A DNA stretch of 20,111 nt, from contig SKTQ01000156.1 in NCBI GenBank assembly GCA_007122505.1, forward strand, positions 1 through 20,111, in the 5' to 3' direction. Source of the stretch: Bacteroidales bacterium (lineage in GTDB: Bacteria > Bacteroidota > Bacteroidia > Bacteroidales > UBA7960). This document shows positions 15,176 through 20,111 of the stretch, piece by piece. The notes beneath the pieces were generated by a model. It ran no database searches. It was not told the origin of the DNA and saw nothing but the letters and a program-made list of their open reading frames with translations. Each line of letters starts with the position of its first letter. The first letter of the stretch is position 1. A program made the translations under genes and the position numbers.

Positions 15176-16216
15176 TTACTCGTTGCTTTTGATCAGCATG
15201 CCGGCAATACGATAAAGGATGCGGGCTGAAATAATGCCATCCAGACGGCCTTCACCTGTTTCAACGAGGTCTGCTCCGATGAATCTTTTGCCTGCGTTGA
15301 ATGCTGTTTCCAGGAGATATATTGCCTGGTTAAATGACAGTCCTCCCGGCACAGGAGTGCCGGTTCCGGGGCAAAAGGCCGGCTCCAGTCCATCCACGTC
15401 GAATGAAATGTATACATTGTCGGGCAGATCATTGACGATATCATGGCATATTTCTGACCAGTTTTCACCTTCAAAGAGGCGTTGGTGAAGATCATGGCCA
15501 AAATATGTTTTGATGGTGCGGTGGTTCTTTGAGATAATCTGCACTTCTTCGGTACATAGTTCCCTGATCCCCACCTGCACGATCTTTTCCACCCCTTCGG
15601 TATTCATGGCATTGAGCATCACTGATGCATGTGAGTGTGTAAAACCCTGGTATGATTCACGCATATCGGCGTGGGCGTCAATTTGCAGGATCCCGAAAGA
15701 TTCCTCCCTTGCCAGCGCCCGGATCAGACCTGAGGAAATGCTGTGGTCACCTCCGATAAGAAAAGGTATTTGACCGTTTTCCACATATTGCAGGCATTTC
15801 ATTTCCAGTTCAAGCATGAGGGATTCACACACCTGGTTCACATTGTTCAGTAAGCCTTTCATCTCCTGGTGCTCATCTGTTTCGCCGCCTCCTTCCAAAA
15901 ACTGGATGACCCTCGAAGCTTGTTTTCGTGTGCTTTGGTTTCTTGCTTTGATAACCGGATCAATTTTCTCCATAGCCATGCCTTTTTTCCAGGCGTTGGG
16001 TGCCAGTGGATCAAACAGGTCGATCTGGAAAGATTGATCAAAGATATTTTGCGGACCGTTGCATGTCCCCGCTTTGCTTGAAGCTGTGACATCCCATGGT
16101 ACGGGGATAAAAACCAATTGTGACTCCGAAACTTCAAAAGGGAGGGAGAATATATTGTTTGAAAGGTTGCCGGCTCTGTTTGGATTGAAACCCGCTAACT
16201 TGTCTTCAAGGCTCAT
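15176..16216 (-). CDS. speB: Agmatinase/arginase-family ureohydrolase
   Basis: 346-residue cytosolic binuclear-manganese hydrolase of the arginase/agmatinase/formimidoylglutamase family, releasing urea or formamide from a guanidino or formimino substrate. All metal ligands are visible: GGDHS with H158, IDAHAD with D180, H182 and D184, and SFDVDG with D273 and D275, followed by PGTGTPVPGG. Around residues 70-130 there is an extra helical insertion that makes it longer than typical ~300-residue agmatinases. Agmatinase, yielding putrescine from agmatine, is the most likely activity, but arginase or formimidoylglutamase cannot be excluded from motifs alone. No arginine decarboxylase is in the window. 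It lies upstream of trmH in the same operon and begins downstream of the HU terminator. Promoter evidence is weak: TACATTTA preceded by TTG at 22 nt. Confidence 0.88.
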   Translation of the reverse strand: MSLEDKLAGFNPNRAGNLSNNIFSLPFEVSESQLVFIPVPWDVTASSKAGTCNGPQNIFDQSFQIDLFDPLAPNAWKKGMAMEKIDPVIKARNQSTRKQASRVIQFLEGGGETDEHQEMKGLLNNVNQVCESLMLELEMKCLQYVENGQIPFLIGGDHSISSGLIRALAREESFGILQIDAHADMRESYQGFTHSHASVMLNAMNTEGVEKIVQVGIRELCTEEVQIISKNHRTIKTYFGHDLHQRLFEGENWSEICHDIVNDLPDNVYISFDVDGLEPAFCPGTGTPVPGGLSFNQAIYLLETAFNAGKRFIGADLVETGEGRLDGIISARILYRIAGMLIKSNE

Positions 16217-16320
16217 GGTGAAAGGTTTAGGTTTTTACTGTTCCGGTGGACTTGGTCGGGGAAAAGCTATGGTTATTAATTTGAACCTGTAAATGTAGCA
16301 ATAAATTTTGGTTGTGGGAC

Positions 16321-16352
16321 AAAAAAAAGCCCCGGGACTGCCCGGGGCTTTT
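16321..16352 (-). terminator. Strong intrinsic terminator of the HU gene
   Basis: Perfect 12-bp inverted repeat, AAAAGCCCCGGG and CCCGGGGCTTTT around a 4-nt ACTG loop. Read on the minus strand the GC-rich stem runs into an uninterrupted run of eight T. It lies 19 nt after the HU stop codon and insulates the downstream ureohydrolase gene. Confidence 0.92.
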
Positions 16353-16371
16353 CAATAAATGAAAACCGTTT

Positions 16372-16644
16372 TTACTTAACCACATCGGAAAGTTCAGCAC
16401 CGGCTTTGAATTTTACAACTTTTTTGGCCGGAATCATAATGTCTTTTCCGGTCTGTGGGTTTCTGCCTTTACGTGCTTCTCTGTGCGATACGGAGAAAGA
16501 TCCAAATCCTACGAGTGCAACCCTGTCACCTTTTTTCAGTGCGTCGGTTGTTGCATCGATAAAGGAATCGAGCGCTTTTTTTGCGTCAGCTTTTGTTAAA
16601 CCAGCGCCTTCTGCGATGGCATCAATCAATTGTGCTTTGTTCAT
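16372..16644 (-). CDS. hup: HU-family DNA-binding protein
   Basis: 90-residue histone-like nucleoid protein, which dimerises and bends DNA without strong sequence preference. It has the exact family length. The sequence starts MNKAQLIDAIA and carries GFGSFSVSHREARKGRNP, the signature leading into the DNA-clamping arm, with the arm proline in RNPQTGK and the closing FKAGAELSDVV. It is a single-gene unit with its own well-formed promoter (16698-16727) and strong terminator (16321-16352), consistent with high expression. The ATG at 16644 is the only plausible start. The 5' leader is AT-rich with no Shine-Dalgarno sequence, as is usual in Bacteroidota. HU versus IHF cannot be fully separated by eye, but the sequence reads as HU. 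Confidence 0.96.
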   Translation of the reverse strand: MNKAQLIDAIAEGAGLTKADAKKALDSFIDATTDALKKGDRVALVGFGSFSVSHREARKGRNPQTGKDIMIPAKKVVKFKAGAELSDVVK

Positions 16645-16697
16645 GTCTTTTCAGTTTTTGTTTAATAGATAATTGGGTTCGTTTCCATAAACCTTTG

Positions 16698-16727
16698 CAA
16701 ATATAAGGTATTCCTAGGAAAATGCAA
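16698..16727 (-). promoter_or_regulatory. HU promoter with Bacteroidota -33/-7 elements
   Basis: On the minus strand a TTG (16725-16727) is followed after exactly 19 nt by TATATTTG (16698-16705), matching the TTG-N19-TAnnTTTG pattern of the primary sigma factor in this phylum. The -7 box is 53 nt before the HU ATG. The spacer contains the perfect 10-bp palindrome TTCCTAGGAA (16711-16720). Confidence 0.8.
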
Positions 16728-16751
16728 GCTAAAAGCAAAAAAATATGGTAA

Positions 16752-16782
16752 TTGTTAATAAAATCAGTGGTTTTGTTAATAA
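16752..16782. repeat. Two direct copies of TTGTTAATAA, 21 bp apart
   Basis: Identical 10-mers at 16752-16761 and 16773-16782, start to start 21 bp, i.e. two helical turns on the same DNA face. They lie between fmt and the HU promoter, 25 nt or more upstream of its -33 element, where an activator or nucleoid protein could bind. The region is AT-rich, so chance recurrence is possible. Confidence 0.4.
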
Positions 16783-16796
16783 CTTTGACCGAAAAG

Positions 16797-16844
16797 CCCT
16801 GTTTTTATTGGTGATTCGCGTTATTTTCCATGAATCTTACAGGG
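16797..16844. repeat. Nested inverted repeats downstream of fmt
   Basis: Outer arms CCCTGT (16797-16802) and ACAGGG (16839-16844) enclose inner arms GATTC (16813-16817) and GAATC (16832-16836). The arrangement begins 8 nt past the fmt stop codon and on the minus strand is followed by only a short T4 run. It could be a weak terminator or a structured 3' end; the arms are short, so chance is not excluded. Confidence 0.3.
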
Positions 16845-16851
16845 GAAAATG

Positions 16852-17814
16852 TCATTCAAATTGCATCCCCCTGAGCAATTCTTTTGTACCCATTCTTTTT
16901 TTCCCGGCCAGTTGAAGCTCCAGAATATCTACCATGCCATCTTTGGTGGCAAACCGGATATAGGTTTTATTGTCGGTCAGAAGCTTACCTGATTGAACAT
17001 CATGTTTTACTTCCATTGGCCTTGCGTGGTATATTTTCATTAAGGCTGAAACGTTCTGTTTCACCTTCACCTCGCAGAAAGCCCCGGGTACCGGACTCAA
17101 ACCATGTATATGGTTTACTACCTCCCGGCTGGGCTTATCCCAATCGATCCTGCAGTCTTCCTTGTGAATTTTTGGCGCTTTGCGCAGTTTGTCATGACCG
17201 GATATCAGTTCTTCCTGGGGAATAGGTTTTACCGTTCCTGCATTTAAGGCAGTGATAGTATGTACAACGAGTTCAGCACCTGCAGTTTTTATTTTTTCAT
17301 GCAGGCTGCCAGCTGTTTCGTAAGGTTGCAGGGGTATTTTCTCTTGAAAAAGAATTTTTCCCGTGTCGATTTGGTGATCCAGCAGGAAAGTGGTCACACC
17401 GCTTTCTTTTTCGCCGTTGATGATGGTCCAGTTAATGGGTGCTGCACCCCGATAATCGGGCAGGAGAGAGGCATGCAGGTTAAATGTTCCTTTGGGTGGG
17501 ATAGACCACACACTTTCCGGTAGCATGCGAAAAGCCACCACCACTTGTATATCGGGTTTGCAGCTTTTCAGTTCGCTGATGAATTCCGGAGATTTCAGAT
17601 TTTCCGGTTGTAAAACCGGAATATTGAGGGCGACAGCCAGTTCTTTTACGGGAGATTGTTTGATTTTTCTGCCACGGCCGGCAGGGCGGTCGGGGGCTGT
17701 AACAACTGCTACCACCCGAAAACCATTACTGACCAACTCCTGCAACACATGTGAAGCCAATTCAGGCGTACCCATGAAGACTATACGCGGACTTTTCTCG
17801 GGTGAGGTGTACAT
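16852..17814 (-). CDS. fmt: Methionyl-tRNA formyltransferase
   Basis: 320-residue cytosolic enzyme that transfers a formyl group from 10-formyltetrahydrofolate to initiator Met-tRNA. The catalytic domain shows IVFMGTPELA (11-20), the tRNA-contact loop DRPAGRGRK, the folate site FNLHASLLPDYRGAAPINW containing the catalytic Asn and His, and LDHQIDTGKIL with the catalytic Asp. The C-terminal OB-fold domain follows, ending in GKKRMGTKELLRGMQF. Length is normal. Its ATG directly abuts the ribH stop codon (TAA then ATG, no spacer), so it is translationally coupled as the last gene of the TPR-ribH-fmt operon. Nested inverted repeats downstream (16797-16844) might act in 3'-end formation. Confidence 0.96.
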   Translation of the reverse strand: MYTSPEKSPRIVFMGTPELASHVLQELVSNGFRVVAVVTAPDRPAGRGRKIKQSPVKELAVALNIPVLQPENLKSPEFISELKSCKPDIQVVVAFRMLPESVWSIPPKGTFNLHASLLPDYRGAAPINWTIINGEKESGVTTFLLDHQIDTGKILFQEKIPLQPYETAGSLHEKIKTAGAELVVHTITALNAGTVKPIPQEELISGHDKLRKAPKIHKEDCRIDWDKPSREVVNHIHGLSPVPGAFCEVKVKQNVSALMKIYHARPMEVKHDVQSGKLLTDNKTYIRFATKDGMVDILELQLAGKKRMGTKELLRGMQFE

Positions 17815-18348
17815 TTACCAGGGGTCGTCGAATGGATCAACCAAATCAAAATCATCGGGCATCATCAGGTCTTTCAGCTCAGCCATTCGCAAAGCGGCAG
17901 CAGCGGCTTCCACTCCTTTGTTACCATGCTTTCCGCCGGCACGATCTTTTGCCTGTTCGAATGTATCGGTGGTCAGTACACCGAAAATAACAGGAGTAAA
18001 ATGGTCCAGTGCCACCTTCATACAGTTTTGTGCCACTGCCTGGGATATGAATTCAAAATGCCGTGTTTCTCCCTGTATCACGCATCCAATACAAATAATT
18101 GCATTCAATGATTGCGTTTCGGCAAGCATAGCGGCAGCCTGTGGCAACTCATAGCTGCCCGGCACACGCACGGTGATGATGTTGTTTTCTTCAACCCCGC
18201 TGGCTTTGAGCGTTTTCATTGCTCCTTTGTACAGGGCGTCGGTGATTTCGCTGTTCCAATCTGAGACAACAATGGCAAAATACAGATCACTACCATCAGG
18301 CAGAGATTGATCAGCTGAAGACGAAAGGTTTTTTTGCTTGGCTGCCAT
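17815..18348 (-). CDS. ribH: 6,7-dimethyl-8-ribityllumazine synthase
   Basis: 177-residue enzyme condensing 5-amino-6-ribitylaminouracil with 3,4-dihydroxy-2-butanone 4-phosphate, the penultimate step of riboflavin synthesis; usually assembles as pentamers or 60-mer shells. Motifs are clear: a substrate-site aromatic in VVSDWNSEIT, VPGSYELPQAA, CIGCVIQGETRHFEFI, ALDHFTPVIFGVLTTDT (the family's PV.FGVLTT loop) and AGGKHGNKGVEAAAAAL with the catalytic-site region. A ~20-residue polar N-terminal extension precedes the core, common in this phylum. It lies 32 nt after the TPR gene and zero nt before fmt. No other riboflavin genes are present, so the pathway is dispersed, as in many Bacteroidota. 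Confidence 0.96.
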   Translation of the reverse strand: MAAKQKNLSSSADQSLPDGSDLYFAIVVSDWNSEITDALYKGAMKTLKASGVEENNIITVRVPGSYELPQAAAMLAETQSLNAIICIGCVIQGETRHFEFISQAVAQNCMKVALDHFTPVIFGVLTTDTFEQAKDRAGGKHGNKGVEAAAAALRMAELKDLMMPDDFDLVDPFDDPW

Positions 18349-18380
18349 GTATGCGTATTTTATAAAAACAGGATAGGGAT

Positions 18381-19070
18381 TTACATCCGATGTTTTGCAC
18401 GTGCAATGAATTTATCTATATCCCTGGCTTCGTTTGAATCTGCAAAATCCCTTTGTATCCGTTCATAACGCCTTAATGCTTCCGCATATTCGCCCTTGTG
18501 CTCATACAAAAGGCCTGCCTTTAAAAGGAATGCCGGTGTGGTAAGGTTATTGGGCTGATGGCGGTAAGCGCTGCGATAGTACCTGGCTGCACGCTGCAAA
18601 TCACCCAGTTCCCAATAGGCATCACCAATAGCACCATAGGCCATGGCACCTAACATCTGATCCCTCTTGCGGAAACGTTGCAGATGATCGATTCCTTCTT
18701 TAAATTCACCCATGTTGATCAGACTGATACCTGCATAATAACGGGCAAGATTTGCTGCTTTTGTCATGCGATACCCGGAGATGATATCAAGGAATCCGGG
18801 AAATTCACCATCTCCCTCAAGTGCCAGCTCAAATTCTTCCGCCTGAAAGTATTTTTCCGCCATAAACATCTCTGCCAGACCTTCCCTCTCGCGGGGCTCC
18901 AGGATAAAACGGGTATAACCAATATAACCGGCAATGAGCAGAACGATAATGGCAACCGCAGAAATGAGGATATTTTGGTTGCGCTCAATAAATTGTTCCG
19001 TCTTACCTAAGGCTTCTTCAACGGCTACAATATTTTTTGCTTCTTGTTGTGACTTTTTACTTTTTGCCAT
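18381..19070 (-). CDS. Membrane-anchored tetratricopeptide-repeat protein
   Basis: 229 residues. A basic and polar N-terminus (1-32) precedes one hydrophobic segment (about 34-52, ILISAVAIIVLLIAGYIGY), then a soluble C-terminal domain of helical pairs. TPR-like repeats are readable around 115-210, for example GAIGDAYWELGDLQRAARYY and LLYEHKGEYAEALRRYERI. The charge distribution predicts N-terminus in, repeats in the periplasm, similar in layout to YfgM-type proteins that work with the secretion machinery and periplasmic chaperones; that parallel is by architecture only. It is the first gene of the operon with ribH and fmt and has a good promoter 20 nt before its ATG. Exact role unknown. Confidence 0.88.
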   Translation of the reverse strand: MAKSKKSQQEAKNIVAVEEALGKTEQFIERNQNILISAVAIIVLLIAGYIGYTRFILEPREREGLAEMFMAEKYFQAEEFELALEGDGEFPGFLDIISGYRMTKAANLARYYAGISLINMGEFKEGIDHLQRFRKRDQMLGAMAYGAIGDAYWELGDLQRAARYYRSAYRHQPNNLTTPAFLLKAGLLYEHKGEYAEALRRYERIQRDFADSNEARDIDKFIARAKHRM

Positions 19071-19090
19071 GGTAGATTTAATTTAGGGTG

Positions 19091-19109
19091 CAAAATTACA
19101 TTAATTTTG
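19091..19109. repeat. Perfect inverted repeat made of two facing -7 boxes
   Basis: CAAAATTA (19091-19098) and TAATTTTG (19102-19109) are exact reverse complements separated by CAT. Each arm read outward is a TAnnTTTG box, one for the minus-strand TPR operon and one potentially for the plus-strand lipoprotein gene (92 nt upstream of its ATG). It could also be a symmetric operator. Confidence 0.55.
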
Positions 19110-19119
19110 TTTGCTGCAA
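19091..19119 (-). promoter_or_regulatory. Promoter of the TPR-ribH-fmt operon
   Basis: On the minus strand TTG (19117-19119) is followed after 18 nt by TAATTTTG (19091-19098), close to the TTG-N19-TAnnTTTG consensus. The -7 box ends 20 nt before the ATG at 19070, giving a short leader. Confidence 0.65.
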
Positions 19120-19201
19120 ATCATTTTAGGGTTTTTTTTGCCCCCGTTAAAACATATATCCGCTAAAGCCGTTTTTTTTCAGGATACGAAGTAAAACTGA
19201 C

Positions 19202-20111
19202 ATGCCTACATACAGAACCGGCCTTGTGGCCCTCACCTTACTGATTGTTGCCATTTTTCTGGGATCATGCCGCGACGATAGCTATGATACTGATCCTTCC
19301 CTAAAACTGACTTTTTCCAGGGACTCCCTCTTGTTTGATACTGTATTTACCAACGTTGGATCAGCTACACGCTCATTCAGGGTCTATAACGAGCACAACC
19401 GGCGGGTGCGAATCTCAACGGTAAGGCTGGCTGGCGGTGCACAATCCTATTTTCGCATGAATGTTGACGGTCGGTCAGGTACCACGCTGCATGACATCGA
19501 CATAGAAGCCAATGACAGCATTTTTGTATTTGTTGAAGTTACAGTTGACCCTGTCAATCAAAATCTTCCGCTGATCATTGTGGACAGTATCGAGTTCAAT
19601 ATCAATCAGAATATCCAGGATGTGAAGCTTGTAGCCTGGGGTCAGGATGCCCATTTTATCCATCCGAATTTTACTGATCCCAATGGATTGGAATACCACA
19701 GAATATCCCAGGACACGGAATGGACAGCCGATCTGCCTTATGTTGTTTACGGTCTGGCTGTAGTGGCCCCGGATGTAACCCTTCGCATGAAGGAGGGCGC
19801 ACGCATACACATGCACAACAATGCCAGCCTGGTATTCCTTGCCAGATCAAGCCTGAAAATTGAAGGCAGTCCGGATGAACCGGTAACCATACAGGGTGAC
19901 CGACTGGAACCCTTTTATCAAAACCAGCCCGGCCAGTGGGGAAGGATTTGGCTTACGGCTACCAGTAAGGACCATGTTGTGGAACATGCAATCATTAAAA
20001 ACGGTAGTGTAGGCCTGCACGTGGACACTCTCGGACATCCCACCAATCCTACTTTGCAGATCAGAAACACCATCATCAAAAACAAAAGTATTGCCGGCTT
20101 GTTTGCACAGG
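19202..20111 (+). CDS. Surface-type lipoprotein, probable right-handed beta-helix protein (3' end outside window)
   Basis: About 303 codons from the ATG at 19202, still open at the right edge. Residues 1-21 form a lipoprotein signal peptide with hydrophobic core LVALTLLIVAIFL and lipobox LGSC, placing the lipidated Cys at position 21. The residues after it, RDDS, resemble the acidic lipoprotein export signal that sends Bacteroidota lipoproteins to the outer cell surface. The first ~165 mature residues look beta-rich (LFDTVFTNVGSATRSF, IFVFVEVTVDP). From about residue 190 short strand repeats appear (VTLRMKEGARIHMHNNASLVF, GSPDEPVTIQGD, HAIIKNGSVGLHV, LQIRNTIIKNKSIAGLF), the rhythm of a parallel beta-helix. 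I do not recognise a specific function. It diverges from the TPR operon. Confidence 0.85.
   Translation, partial: MPTYRTGLVALTLLIVAIFLGSCRDDSYDTDPSLKLTFSRDSLLFDTVFTNVGSATRSFRVYNEHNRRVRISTVRLAGGAQSYFRMNVDGRSGTTLHDIDIEANDSIFVFVEVTVDPVNQNLPLIIVDSIEFNINQNIQDVKLVAWGQDAHFIHPNFTDPNGLEYHRISQDTEWTADLPYVVYGLAVVAPDVTLRMKEGARIHMHNNASLVFLARSSLKIEGSPDEPVTIQGDRLEPFYQNQPGQWGRIWLTATSKDHVVEHAIIKNGSVGLHVDTLGHPTNPTLQIRNTIIKNKSIAGLFAQ

Noticed and set aside
17492..18154. 220-codon plus-strand open frame across fmt and ribH
   Set aside because: Spans the junction of two conserved antisense genes and has Ser/Thr/Ala-rich shadow composition; no motif.

Overview
The window looks like a chromosomal segment of a member of the Bacteroidota, probably Bacteroidia. 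Genes lack Shine-Dalgarno leaders. Several start regions carry the phylum's -7 element (TAnnTTTG), and two of these have a TTG at the expected -33 distance. The coding content is also typical of the phylum: receiver/PEP-synthase-like fusion proteins, small hexameric glutamate dehydrogenases and a surface-type lipoprotein. I see no insertion sequence, phage gene, tRNA, rRNA or CRISPR array.

Left block (1-9093): two paralogous glutamate dehydrogenase genes flank two paralogous giant proteins. On the minus strand are the 1182-residue protein (3895-7443), its 994-residue paralogue (841-3825) and the N-terminal half of the first GDH (1-692, cut by the window edge). The second, complete GDH (7753-9093) diverges from them. 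The two giant proteins join signalling modules (a GAF-like region in one, two receiver-like domains in both) to a PPDK/PEP-synthase-type ATP-grasp domain. They lack the phosphohistidine and PEP-binding domains of the real enzymes, so they are more likely regulators or partial enzymes than PEP synthases.

Middle block (9133-15141): UDP-GlcNAc 2-epimerase (minus) and shikimate kinase (plus) diverge. A YqgE/AlgH-family protein (minus) then diverges from a murL-murD2-like pair (plus). In Xanthomonas the MurD2/MurL pair adds L-Glu to UDP-MurNAc-L-Ala and then epimerises it to D-Glu, bypassing free D-glutamate. This pair is the most interesting metabolic content of the window. It lies a few kilobases from two GDH genes that interconvert L-glutamate and 2-oxoglutarate. 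A TrmH-family RNA methyltransferase gene overlaps the murD2 3' end tail to tail.

Right block (15176-20111): an agmatinase-family ureohydrolase lies upstream of trmH. Next come HU with a textbook promoter and terminator, and a minus-strand operon running TPR membrane protein, lumazine synthase (ribH), methionyl-tRNA formyltransferase (fmt). Diverging from that operon is the 5' part of a lipoprotein gene that runs off the right edge. A perfect inverted repeat built from two face-to-face -7 boxes lies between them.
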